A DNA stretch of 64,000 nt. Source: Tenodera sinensis. Taxonomy: Eukaryota; Arthropoda; Insecta; Mantodea; Mantidae. Where the stretch lies: the NCBI GenBank assembly GCA_030765045.1, contig CM060962.1, positions 165,820,694 to 165,884,693 of the forward strand, given 5' to 3'. Below, one piece after another: positions 11,640 through 21,169 of the stretch (within the stretch, counting starts at the first letter, position 1; each line of letters starts with the position of its first letter). A model generated the notes under the pieces. That model worked only from the letters and a program-made list of their open reading frames with translations. It had not been told where the DNA came from and did not search any database. Made by a program: the position numbers and the translations under genes.

Positions 11640-12413
11640 CGGAAGTTCATTCCCTAAAAAACACTGAAGTATGCATGCTAATATGCTCTTAAAAACTTGA
11701 AAATATGCTAAGAAATATGTACTATTTAATTAAAACAATGTCCCTTTGCAGTAGACAAAATGAGTTAGCATAAATAATAAATAAAGTTACCTTATTCCTT
11801 AGAGGTTGAAGCAGAAGTGGTCCCGCTCTTAGTATTAACTGCTAAATTGCAGCTCACAACCAACACTTCGCACTTCGCACAACACTGTTGTCTCATAAAA
11901 CACTTTTGTAACATGAAAAACTTCTCTCCACGTCACAAGATGTTATCGGGGCATATTTAGATGATGTTAACTGCTTCACAGAGAGAGTCAAGTCTCTTGG
12001 TGTGACAGATTTTTTTTTTCGAGAATGTCACAAATATTGCATATCTGTTTATAACCAGAAATTTTTGAAATTACATAATTCACTTTCTCTTTCACTTTTT
12101 ATCCTATGTTACCAAGAATCAAACTTAGATCACATATTGTTTTTTCAAAGACAGTAAGTGATTCATGCAAAGGAGATCCTACAGCTTCCAATGCCATTAT
12201 GGCTGTTGGTAAGAAAGAAAAATGGGCAGACATGAAACTAAGATCCTCTTTTAACCCAGTGCCTGACAGAATATTTTGCACAGTTTTTATTGATGAAGCA
12301 TCTTTCGAGTCCAATGAACTAACAACCTCTTCAACTATTTCTTTGTACTCAGCATAATATAAAACTGCATTGACCCATGTTCCCTATCAAGTTAACACTG
12401 GTGCAGGAGGAAG
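11640..12413 (-). pseudogene. hAT transposase C-terminal half (minus strand)
   Basis: This is the reverse complement of roughly 43495-44285, carrying the same segments. On the minus strand one reads LYYAEYKEIVEEVVSSLDSK, then an ILSGTGLKEDLSFMSAHFSF segment, a QKTICDLSLILGN-like stretch and the hAT dimerisation region near 11900-11960. The frame is broken several times, including an LTR-element junction at about 12413 just after the 'ctggtgcaggaggaa' string. Confidence 0.8.
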
Positions 12414-12452
12414 TCGGATATTAGCTGCTGTTGATCCAAACAACTTAACTCT

Positions 12453-13097
12453 TGAGACAGAATATCAGAAGACCCCAAAAGAAAATCGTTTATGTGAATA
12501 TTTGTTAAAAGTGTAATTTGTTTTTTGATATTGGTATGATTTGGTTAAATGGCGAAAACGTGTTAATAATGTCCATTGTTACGAACAACTAAGTTTGCCC
12601 AAAGACGTCATAAATCTTTCCATATTTGATTTTAATATATATGTATAAATATTAGAATTATATGTGTTCCATAATAAAAGTAGGGGAGGATGGTTAGGGA
12701 TCGCTTTCCTAACAAGAAAGAACTATTTGATGGACGCATACGCGGATGTATACGGAAAAGGCGGTGTCGCGTGAAGTGACGCCATAAACTGCCCACTCGC
12801 GTGTGTGTAATCGAAGTGAAAGGACATATTTAGGTAGTGTGAACATCGTAGAACATTACCAGACTCATCAAACATTAGTTCCACTAAATGAAAAAGTGGA
12901 AAGGTTTTTAAGCATTTAGAACGGTGCTAAGAGGAATTATTTAATGTAAAATGTCGAAAAAGTGTTAATAAAATAATACATTGTGGTGAAGAAACATCGT
13001 GTGATTTTTCATTCCATCCGTTACCACACCCTGAGATCACAAAGATCTCAATAGCTCAAAGACACAACGTTTGATAATAATTACAAAAACCGCACCA
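12453..13097 (+). repeat. 5' LTR (645 bp) of the gag-only retrotransposon
   Basis: It starts tgagacagaatatcag and ends ccgcacca, so it has TG...CA termini. The end is fixed by the inverted copy at 18048, where the same ccgcacca abuts hAT sequence, and by a primer-binding-like site two bases downstream. The start is supported by the same tgagacagaatatcag at 17526 and, inverted, near 18670. It holds a 113-bp block (12697-12810) that is absent from the inverted copy. Confidence 0.75.
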
Positions 13098-13099
13098 AA

Positions 13100-13116
13100 T
13101 GGCTTGCCCAACGTGG
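13100..13116 (+). other. Putative tRNA primer-binding site
   Basis: tggcttgcccaacgtgg begins with the obligatory TGG (complement of tRNA CCA) two bases after the LTR end and contains the gcccaacgtgg core often seen in gypsy-type elements. I cannot name the tRNA with certainty. Confidence 0.5.
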
Positions 13117-13374
13117 AACACGAATTTTGGATGGAATGGAAATTACGGGAAATGAACTTACGCGAAATACCAAGTGACGCCATATCTTCGCGCCAAAAAG
13201 AAAGAAGACGCCATTAGACCATCGTTTGATATCGACATCAGAACACCGATGAACAGATAATCAACGCGGGAAAACACCAGAGATCGTCTAGCGAAGCCAA
13301 CTGCTCAGGAGACGCACGTAACTGGACAAATCAACGAAAAAAAAGTAGGACGAAAAATTTTTATTTTTATTTTT

Positions 13375-15492
13375 ATGTTACTGCGAAGCGGCAAAATAGC
13401 TGGACTTTTAAACCAAAGTGAACTGAATAAAGAAACTAAAATATCGCAAAAAGAGAAAGATCTAGTTACAGGAGTAGAGGAAGGGGCAGATAGGCCTAGT
13501 TATCAGATAGGAACAGAAAGTGAGGAGCGGGTAGCAATAGGAAAAGACCAAAGGTTATTATTGATCATGTTTGAAAGACCAGAACAAAGTTTAGGTCAGA
13601 GTATAGAACAAAAACTAGAACAAAATAAAAAAGAAATAAGTCAGAAAATGGAACAGAATAGGGAAGAGATAGGTCAGAAAATGGAGGGAGTGAGACAGGA
13701 CATAGAACAAAGTTTAGGTCAGAAAATGGAACAGAATAGGGAAGAGATAGGTCAGAAAATAGAAGGAATGAGAGAGGACTTAGAAAATAATAAAAAAGAG
13801 ATGAGACAGGATTTAGAACAAAATAGAAAAGATATAGGTCAGAAAGTGGAGGAAGTAAGACAGAACTTAGAGCAGAAAATAGAATTAGGAAGACAGGAGT
13901 GTAAAGAAAATACGAAAGTAATGGAAACTAATTTAAAATTAGTACATAAAAACTTAAATGAGACAAAGGAAGCCTTAGAAGCTAGGATAGAAATCATAGG
14001 AGATAGGATGGGAAAAATTGAATCAGGAATGAGAGAAAATAAGACTGTATTAGAAGAAGAAATTGTTAGATGTAGAGATGAAATAACAGGATGTAATGCA
14101 AGTGTAGACTGTAAGATTACAAATGTAAAAGCAGAAATAACTGAGGAATTAAGGAAAGAGATTGAGGTAGTAAAGAAAGACATTATTAATGAAACTGTAG
14201 AACAAATTGTAATTCCTAAAATTAAGGCTATGACTGATGTAGTACATTCGCAACAGGATGCTATAAATGATATGAAACAAAGTCACTTAGAAATAAAGAA
14301 TGATTTAAAATCAATTTGTGAAGAAATGAAAAAAGGAAAAGAAAGCTTGGCTAATGTAAATGATGTTGTGAATGCACTACAAAGGCAAGATGATTTAGAT
14401 GTAAGTAATGTACAAGATGAGAGTTATTTGAATAATGTACAAAATGTTGACTCACCATACAGAGAAAGAGGCTCACAATCAAACAATGACACAACACACA
14501 ACACATGCTACACCAACAGCATACTACATGAAATCACATCACCTACATTTGACGAGGAGAAGGGAGACGATCCAAAACTCTTTGTTAAAGAGATGGAACA
14601 GTATTTTAAAGTGAAAAGGATACCAAATGAGCTTAGGATGATGATAGTTAAGAAAAGCTTAAAAAACAAGGCATTGGAATGGCTTAGGCTAACACTAGCT
14701 GGTCATGAATCATATAGCTCATTCAGAAATCTATTCCTATCAAGGTATTGGGGCCCAGCTAAGCGAAACCAAACTAGGGTAGAGCTAGTGACAGGTAGAT
14801 ATGATCCAACCAAAGGGTTATCGCTAGTCGATTATTTTATGAAAGTAGCCAACAAAGGAAAGCTATTAGACCCTAACCTGTCAGAAGCAGAGCTAATTAC
14901 CAGCATAACAAGACATTTCCCAGACACGGTGAGATCAGGGTTAATTGTTGCGAGGCCAGTAGATTTTGCAGACATGATAGAATTACTGACAGCCTTCGAA
15001 ACACAAAATGGTCGGCCTAATGAGCATAGACATAGGAACGGTCACCCAAACTCACCCATCTTAAATCGGAGCACGGCTACGAACAACCAGAATGAGGGAG
15101 AAGATAGAAATATTAGGAGCAGCCATGACAGGGGGAGAGGGGCACACCATTTCCCACAACCACACAATCATGGCGAAAGGATGGAGAACACAAGACAGCC
15201 GTACCACGACACAATACCAAGGGGTGAATCGAGATACCAAACATATACATATGATCTTGGAAGACCAGGAGATCGTACCCATCAAGTGAACCACATACAA
15301 TTCTGTAGGGAATACTTCAATAACCAAAGACCGTCATACAACAGGGGTACACGCCAAAGGGACAGAAACCAATGGTACACTGGCAACTTAAGACAACAAG
15401 AACAGGATGAAAATGTGCCAAATAGGGCCGATGTTGCACAGAATACAGAAACAGCAACCACCACTAACACTCAGGGAAATTACCACGACTAA
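13375..15492 (+). CDS. gag: Gag polyprotein of a gypsy-like LTR retrotransposon, intact
   Basis: A 705-codon frame from an ATG at 13375 to a TAA at 15490, preceded by a ~280-bp leader after the LTR. Residues ~65-345 form a long charged coiled coil built from degenerate repeats (EQNREEIGQK units recur several times). Residues ~398-545 match the retrotransposon gag capsid fold: DPKLFVKEMEQYF, ALEWLRL near 438, the FRNLFLSRYW stretch near 455, and a helix-rich C-terminal half. The tail is rich in Asn, Arg, His and Gln and lacks a CCHC knuckle, so RNA may be bound by its basic residues. The product would assemble virus-like particles around element RNA. The frame is undamaged although most of pol is gone, which implies a young non-autonomous element mobilised by a relative. 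Confidence 0.9.
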   Translation: MLLRSGKIAGLLNQSELNKETKISQKEKDLVTGVEEGADRPSYQIGTESEERVAIGKDQRLLLIMFERPEQSLGQSIEQKLEQNKKEISQKMEQNREEIGQKMEGVRQDIEQSLGQKMEQNREEIGQKIEGMREDLENNKKEMRQDLEQNRKDIGQKVEEVRQNLEQKIELGRQECKENTKVMETNLKLVHKNLNETKEALEARIEIIGDRMGKIESGMRENKTVLEEEIVRCRDEITGCNASVDCKITNVKAEITEELRKEIEVVKKDIINETVEQIVIPKIKAMTDVVHSQQDAINDMKQSHLEIKNDLKSICEEMKKGKESLANVNDVVNALQRQDDLDVSNVQDESYLNNVQNVDSPYRERGSQSNNDTTHNTCYTNSILHEITSPTFDEEKGDDPKLFVKEMEQYFKVKRIPNELRMMIVKKSLKNKALEWLRLTLAGHESYSSFRNLFLSRYWGPAKRNQTRVELVTGRYDPTKGLSLVDYFMKVANKGKLLDPNLSEAELITSITRHFPDTVRSGLIVARPVDFADMIELLTAFETQNGRPNEHRHRNGHPNSPILNRSTATNNQNEGEDRNIRSSHDRGRGAHHFPQPHNHGERMENTRQPYHDTIPRGESRYQTYTYDLGRPGDRTHQVNHIQFCREYFNNQRPSYNRGTRQRDRNQWYTGNLRQQEQDENVPNRADVAQNTETATTTNTQGNYHD

Positions 15493-15562
15493 GTTCGTCC
15501 CAACTGGCTGGATGACCAACAACACAAACCCTAAGCAACTTACAATTGACATCGACACATGA

Positions 15563-15721
15563 TGGCTACATGAAGAGAAAATGGAACTACTGTACACTGG
15601 ACCACTGGTCATAACAAAACAGCTGGGTGACCATACGTATGAGCTACACAATACAAATGGCAAGTTGGTAGGAAGATACCATAAAAATAAGTTAAAACCA
15701 TACAAAGAAAGGACCAAATAA
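15563..15721 (+). pseudogene. Integrase C-terminal (GPY/F-type) remnant
   Basis: Fifty-two codons ending at TAA 15719-15721 read LLYTGPLVITKQLGDHTYEL followed by GRYHKNKLKPY. This is the GPY/F motif at the C-terminus of gypsy-type integrases. Only about 70 bases separate it from the gag stop, so protease, RT, RNase H and the integrase catalytic core are deleted. The residual pol end shows that the element derives from an ordinary gypsy by internal deletion. Confidence 0.8.
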
Positions 15722-16828
15722 TCTTTGCCAACAACCATGTAAGGCAGGAATACTAGAGATGATGGAAAATAATAATTTTTAATGGGTTACTTATAGAAGA
15801 TTATGTTCAGATTGGAAAATACAACAAGAAAGAAAATCAACATAGTCATTGGCTATATTGACCACAAAGAGCATTGTCAACAAAGACAGATGAGGACACT
15901 GATTGTTATTAAAGAAGTGAATAGCGACGGAAAATGTGTTTTTGAAATAAGGATGTCAGGGACAAAAATAAAAAGGAATCAATTGTGATGACAAAGATCA
16001 AATATTTTGACACAAAGGTGTCAAGGGTGAATTGAGAAGAAAAATAATACAATTGCAGAATAATTACAAAGGTGTCAAGGGTGAATTGAGAAGAAAAATA
16101 ATACAATTGCAGAATAATTATAAGTATAGAAGTTTTCTCTTATAGAGATAAGAGACAAAGAGGTGACAATTAGTGAAGTAAGAAAAACCATAGTCAGAAA
16201 AGCAATGCCCATGAATTAAGATGGATATAGCCAATGCTAAGCTTGAAGAAATGTTGAACCAAACAATAATGAATAAGAACCCAATTAAAAAAAAAATGAT
16301 ACCATTAGTAACATCAGAGTTTAAGAATTGACTCAACGACCTGCCTATACATAATAAGCTTACAAGACAAAGAAGGCAAAGAACTGAATAAAATATTGCC
16401 ATAAATATGATCATAATCATTAGCTCAAGATTAGTATCCTGTTTTTCTCTCCTCATAACAAGGAACATAAGTCAAAAGCCACACAATAAACCATGATACA
16501 CTTAAATTATATTTATGTCAATGTCAAATGTATAAGAACTGAATATATGTTGTATAATAACTGAACATATGTTGTATAATAACTGGATATGTTGTATAAT
16601 AACTGAATGTGTTGTACAATAACTGAATATGTATTGTATAATAACTGAATATGTGATGTGTAATAACTGAACATGTATTGTGTAGTAACTGAATGTGTGA
16701 AATTTATGAAGACATGCTGTGTCATGTCAAAACAAAACGACAAACAGCGAGGAGGACTGTAAAGAAAAAAAAAAAAAAGTATTGTACAAAGTGATTGTAT
16801 CAGAGGAGTAGGGAGAAGTATTGTATTG
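15722..16828 (+). repeat. 3' non-coding region of the LTR element, with tandem repeats and a purine tract
   Basis: No env-like frame is visible. A 54-bp unit beginning acaaaggtgtcaagggtg is duplicated in tandem (16012-16065, 16066-16120). Between about 16530 and 16700 a 20-28-bp motif (ataactgaatatgt and variants) recurs about eight times. A polypurine stretch, aaagaaaaaaaaaaaaaag, lies at 16762-16779, some 50 bp before the truncated 3' LTR, as expected of a plus-strand primer site. Part of this region reappears inverted at 17565-17790. Confidence 0.75.
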
Positions 16829-17008
16829 TGTTTATGTGAATATTTGTTAAAAGTGTAATTTGTTTTTTGATATTGGTATGATTTGGTTAAATGGCAGTTA
16901 CATTATCAGTGGCTGACAATTTGCACACATTAATAAGATAAGGTGTAGTATTTTGTTCATTATTTAAAGCCCCCACGATTATGCTAGCAATAGAACGGCG
17001 TTCTGCCT
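16829..17008 (+). repeat. Truncated 3' LTR joined to hAT sequence
   Basis: The first ~60 bases (tttatgtgaatatttg to gatttggttaaatggc) equal 12487-12550 of the 5' LTR, then the sequence switches to hAT in minus orientation (16895-17006 equals the complement of about 43140-43245). The 3' LTR is therefore cut after about 60 bp and lacks the first 35 bp of the 5' LTR. Confidence 0.7.
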
Positions 17009-18047
17009 GAAGAAAGCACACTGCATAAGAGTTATATGGGACATTGTTACAATAACGTATTGTCAAATATACAAAATGAATTAGCGGATCAGTTTGTGTG
17101 GTAGTCTGTTGATGAAACCCCTGATTCTGAGCACCGTTCCATTGCTAATATAATCATGGGTGCTTTAAATAATGAACAAAAGAGTACAGCTTATTTTCTT
17201 AATATGTGCCTATTGTCGGCCACTGACAATGTAACTGTGACCCAGTTTGTGATGGACTCTTAGAAATTACTATAGCCATGTGGAATCATGACTGGAATCA
17301 GCAGGTCCTTATATGGTGAAATCAGGACAAACTCTGAAAGGTGTTTTTCCTAACTTAATTTATATAACTTGTTTGGCACACGCTCGTTTCTCACTCCCTA
17401 CATTTTTCTTACACACTCCACAAAACAGTACCCTATAATTTTTAGATATTAAATGACCCGAAAAATCTTTGTGTTTCAAGATTGTAAATATAGGTGACAA
17501 CTTGAAAAACGTTAACAAGGGGCATGTGAGACAGAATATCAGAAGAATATTATTCTACAATACATATTCAGTTATTGTACAACACATTCAATACTTCTCC
17601 CTACTCCTCTGATACAATCACTTTGTACAATACTTTTTTTCTTTACAGTCTTCCTCGCTGTTTGTTTTTGTCTTTTTGTTTTGGCATGACACAGCATGTC
17701 TTTATAAATTTCACACATTCAGTTACTACACAATACATGTTCAGTTTATTATACATCACATATTCAGTTATTATACAACATTTAAAAATTTCTTGCCAAG
17801 TACACTCAACAACATGTGTCTGAAGAAAGTACACTGCATAAGAATTATATAGGACATTGTTACAATAACGTATTGTCAAATATACAAAATGAATTAGCGG
17901 ATCAGTTTGTGTGGTTGTCTGTTGATGAAACCCCTGATTCTGAAGATCTTCATCGCATTTGTGAGACAATACGTGATTCTTTCCCACTGGTAGATAGATT
18001 TGTGTCCAGTACAAAGAGAACTTTTGTTAAATCTCCTAAAAGAGTGG
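17009..18047 (+). repeat. Scrambled hAT and LTR-element segments
   Basis: Blocks, in order: hAT plus-strand 17009-17398 (as 43013-43400); hAT minus 17399-17460 (as 42715-42790); a flank copy with 'gtaaatataggtgacaactt'; LTR start 17526-17549; inverted LTR-element 3' region 17565-17775; hAT plus 17790-18047. The last block encodes LADQFVWLSVDETPDSEDLH and then RDSFPLVDRFVSSTKRTFVK in one frame, an in-frame internally deleted hAT segment. Several junctions switch strand, which a simple insertion cannot produce. Confidence 0.65.
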
Positions 18048-18837
18048 TGCGGTTTTTGTAATTATTATCAAACGTTGTGTCTTTGAGCTATTGAAATCTT
18101 TGTGATCTCAGGGTGTGGTAACGGAGGGAATGAAAAATCACACGATGTTTCTTCACCACAATGTATTATTTTATTAACACTTTTTCGACATTTTACATTA
18201 AATAATTCCTCTTAGCACCGTTCTAAGTGCTTAAAAACCTTTCCACTTTTTCATTTAGTGGAACTAATGTTTGATGGGTCTGGTAATGTTCTACGATGTT
18301 CACACTACCTAAATATGTCCTTTCACTTGGATTACACACGCTAACCATTTCCCCTACTTTTATTATGGAGCACATATAATTCTAATATTTATACATATAT
18401 ATTAAAATCAAATATGGAAAGATTTATGACGTAAATTAATTAATCTAGCACTCAAAGTTGGTTTTATTTTCGACGTCTTTGGGCAAACTTAGTTGTTCGT
18501 AACAATGGACATTATTAACACATTTTTGCCATTTAATTTACAGAATGATAAAAAATGCTGATTTTCTTTTGGGGTCTTCACCAAATCATACCAATATCAA
18601 AAAACAAATTACACTTTTAACAAATATTCACATAATGATTATCTTTTGGGGTCTTCTGATATTCTGTCTCACATGCCCCTTGTTTTGTTTTTCAAGTTGT
18701 CACCTATATTTACAATCTTGAACAGACGTTAGGGATCGCTTCCCTAACAAGAAAGAACTATTTGATGGACGCATACGCGGATGTATACAAAAAAGGTGGT
18801 GTCGCGTGAAGTGACGCCATAAACTGCCCACTCGCGT
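18048..18837 (-). repeat. Inverted LTR copy with embedded hAT piece and transposed 113-bp block
   Basis: Minus-strand LTR from ccgcacca at 18048 up to about 18670. It lacks the 113-bp block present at 12697-12810. That block instead lies outside, in plus orientation, at 18725-18837, beginning ttagggatcgcttccctaac. A ~42-bp piece of hAT (as 42664-42705) lies inside this LTR near 18436-18478, and an extra copy of 'gaagaccccaaaaga' with neighbouring sequence near 18560. The arrangement suggests template switching or inversion rather than clean LTR insertion. Confidence 0.65.
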
Positions 18838-19493
18838 TTGAAGAGCTTTTTAATATTTTATACACCTAATTTAATTTGTTGGGAAGCAGTTTACAACACT
18901 TACATTTGAAGACCATGGCACAACTTTTGGAGGGCAGGCAGGTGTTACGATAATCGTGCTGTTCAAAACGTTGACCTGCACTTTATCTTTGTTAATATAA
19001 ACCTCTCAGATAACGCACTGACTATTCCCTACGCACATACATATAATGAAAGGATGGCAAAAGGGGATTTACTGCATGACAACATGACTCACCTCGCGAG
19101 TTGCTTCATCATGTGCAATACTACCAATATGAAAAATATTATACAGATGGAAAAAATATTTAAAACCTGTAAAAATTATTAGAATATGCAATATAGGGGC
19201 TATAATATTGAAATCTTGGTGAGTTGCATCACCATGCGCAATACTACCAACATGAAAAATATTATCCAGATGGTAAAAAATAATAAAAAACCACAAAAAT
19301 CATTAAAATATGCAATATAGGGGCTAAAATATTGAAACATGCATTTATCAAAATCAAGAAAATATGCAGCTATATGCACCATGAAATCATGTCTAAATAA
19401 CTGAAAATGTCATAATTCGTGTGCATAATGTAAAAGCATACATTTTTAACCCCTATAAAAAAAACATGCAAATGCATGAACTTCTTAGCCCTA
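18838..19493 (-). mobile_element. 5' end of the inverted hAT copy
   Basis: Reverse complement of about 42108-42660, with the same non-coding leader (gaggtttatattaac, tgcatatagctgc) and terminal repeat. A partial internal duplication is present: 'gttgcatcaccatgcgcaat' with its surroundings occurs twice (about 19105-19200 and 19215-19320). No coding content. Confidence 0.75.
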
Positions 19494-19501
19494 ACCATCA
19501 G

Positions 19502-19889
19502 TAAACACACTTTGTCACACTTTAACCTCCAACTATTCGGTTCTGAACTAGATGAACACGAAACATAACTCATAGATGTGGCAATCATATGCTCCGTATG
19601 CAGTTGCCACATTGCGCTTTAGCAAATGAAAACCAATTGAAAGTTTAGTGAAAACAGTAAAAATAAACGAAGCATGTACATTTAGTCATTTCACTTGATA
19701 ATAAATTTGTTGAAAATTTTAAAATAAGAACTGAAAGATAAAAACATAAATACATAACGTTACATAGGTACATAAACTTTCATGACTAAACGTGGCAATG
19801 ATGCAATCTATTCCCCTCTCATCCGTACCATCCCCTTATCCTACCTGCTACTTCCAGTTTGTATCGCTCACAGCCTGAACTTCGGTATA
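19502..19889. other. Non-coding stretch right of the hAT insertion
   Basis: No element was recognised. If the DUF4371 pseudogene is split here, this part and 11481-11632 would hold its badly decayed middle section. Confidence 0.3.
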
Positions 19890-20330
19890 GTAAAAGTTAG
19901 AAAAATGCATGAACATGAAGTGTCTGTGTACGAACCCCCAAGTAAGAGGCAGTGTGTTAGACACAGCAATAGTAGGAGTAATAGGGTGGCAGCTTTAGAA
20001 ATTTGTGACATGATTACAAGCAATATCAATGATAGGTTTCAATTCTCAGGTCATTTGAGTGCCTCAAAGCTAATTTTGGTTGGCAGGTTTCCCTAATAGT
20101 GGACAAAGTTTATCGGCAGTTCCCAAGAGTTCAACATGGCCAACTTAACAGTACGCTGGCAGTTCGTGAATAATCTTGAAACCCCCTTTGTCTTGCTGCC
20201 CTGAGTGCTGCCATGTGTTCACAAACAGTGGCGCTAGACAACCTGATCTTGAGCGTATTTGATGCACACACCACCAGTGTTGTGGGGCAGCCTGGCCCTG
20301 AGCTTCCTTTGACGTGTGCTGCTGCACTCA
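19890..20330 (+). pseudogene. hAT transposase C-terminal piece (DUF4371/ZMYM1-like)
   Basis: The frame 19903-20096 reads a PPSKRQ stretch then VAALEICDMITSNINDRFQF and SGHLSASKL. After a stop a shifted frame gives VDKVYRQFP and then MCSQTVALDNLIL. The 'EICDxIxxxIxDRFxFxxHL' helix is characteristic of the C-terminal half of ZMYM1/DUF4371 hAT proteins, lying before the dimerisation region. It is the only recognisable partner of the N-terminal and central segment at 10470-11480. The final hAT dimerisation motif was not seen. Confidence 0.5.
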
Positions 20331-20594
20331 GCTGGTGTCACAGCGTTGTCTTGGTTTATGAACCAAAAATACCCATTGATACATATTAATGCTTATTGTT
20401 TGATATATGTTGATATTATTTTCACTGAGAAATGTTATTTGTATTAATTCTGTTTATTGCCATCATATTGGAGAGTTTTATGAATGTCCAAAATTATAAC
20501 TCTAAACAAATAGAAAAATAAATAGTAAAATGATGTTACGAACAAAATATCTCCCGGGCTTGTAGGCCCTGGTTGACGTGTGGGAATTACTCCT

Positions 20595-20630
20595 GACGTT
20601 TCGCTCAAGTCTGCTTTGAGCATCTTCAGA
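20595..20630 (-). other. Hammerhead-like motif in a Penelope-like fragment
   Basis: On the minus strand: CTGAAGA, a T, a 6-bp stem GCTCAA/TTGAGC with loop AGCAGAC, then GAAAC. CTGANGA...GAAA is the hammerhead ribozyme core and such motifs occur in Penelope-like retroelements. Stem I is weak here, so activity is doubtful. Confidence 0.4.
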
Positions 20631-20917
20631 GGAGCCAATGATGAGTCAAGGTTTCAGTTTCTTTATTATTATGGTCTGGCCTGGTGTCTGTACATTAGGC
20701 CCGGCTTACAGGCTACCATTGGGATGGACTTACAATTAGGAAAATTTACAATATTTACATTTTTCTTGTTTTGTTAAGAACCAAACTTAGGTCACTGAGA
20801 ACAGTTTTTCCTTGCATGTTTTTCTTTTATTTCTGTCTTTGAGTGTTTTGTTTTTTATATACAAACATATTTATACACACGTATTCACTCCTGGGCATAC
20901 CAGAACAGTATGTCCCG

Positions 20918-20918
<1 letters not shown>

Positions 20919-20957
<39 letters not shown>

Positions 20958-21046
20958 GCGGACTGAACTATTTACACTATTTACAGTTTTCCTGCGCGGA
21001 CAGGTTGCAGCTCCTGGTGGTTCCCGAGGCGCGGGCCTCTGGCTTA

Positions 21047-21115
<69 letters not shown>
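20919..21115. repeat. Paired CA and GT microsatellites (inverted)
   Basis: A (CA) run of about 19 units at 20919-20956 is followed after 92 bases by a (GT) run of about 33 units at 21049-21115. The two runs are complementary and could form a cruciform arm. The frames predicted across them are low-complexity artefacts. Confidence 0.95.
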
Positions 21116-21116
<1 letters not shown>

Positions 21117-21169
21117 CCTGGGACCTGGATTGCATGGGCGCACATTAGTCGGTGAGCCGTGCCGCGTCT

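Larger units (their letters stand above)
11633..19493 (-). mobile_element. hAT transposon (inverted relative to the copy at 42108-44288), expanded by a nested LTR element
   Basis: The left terminus tagggctcggaagttcat at 11633-11650 and the right terminus atgaacttcttagcccta at 19476-19493 are near-perfect inverted repeats and match the ends of the 42108-44288 element. They are bounded by atcatcag (11625-11632) and accatcag (19494-19501), an 8-bp target duplication with one mismatch, as expected for hAT. About 0.8 kb of transposase 3' part (11640-12413) and 0.65 kb of the opposite end (18838-19493) frame an LTR retrotransposon and rearranged material. Confidence 0.85.

Noticed and set aside
13839..14183. 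114-codon frame antisense to gag
   Set aside because: Mirror of the low-complexity coiled-coil region. No start context or domain.
15722..16828. Possible env-like third gene of the LTR element
   Set aside because: No frame longer than about 60 codons with membrane or surface-protein features. The region is made of short tandem repeats and a purine tract.
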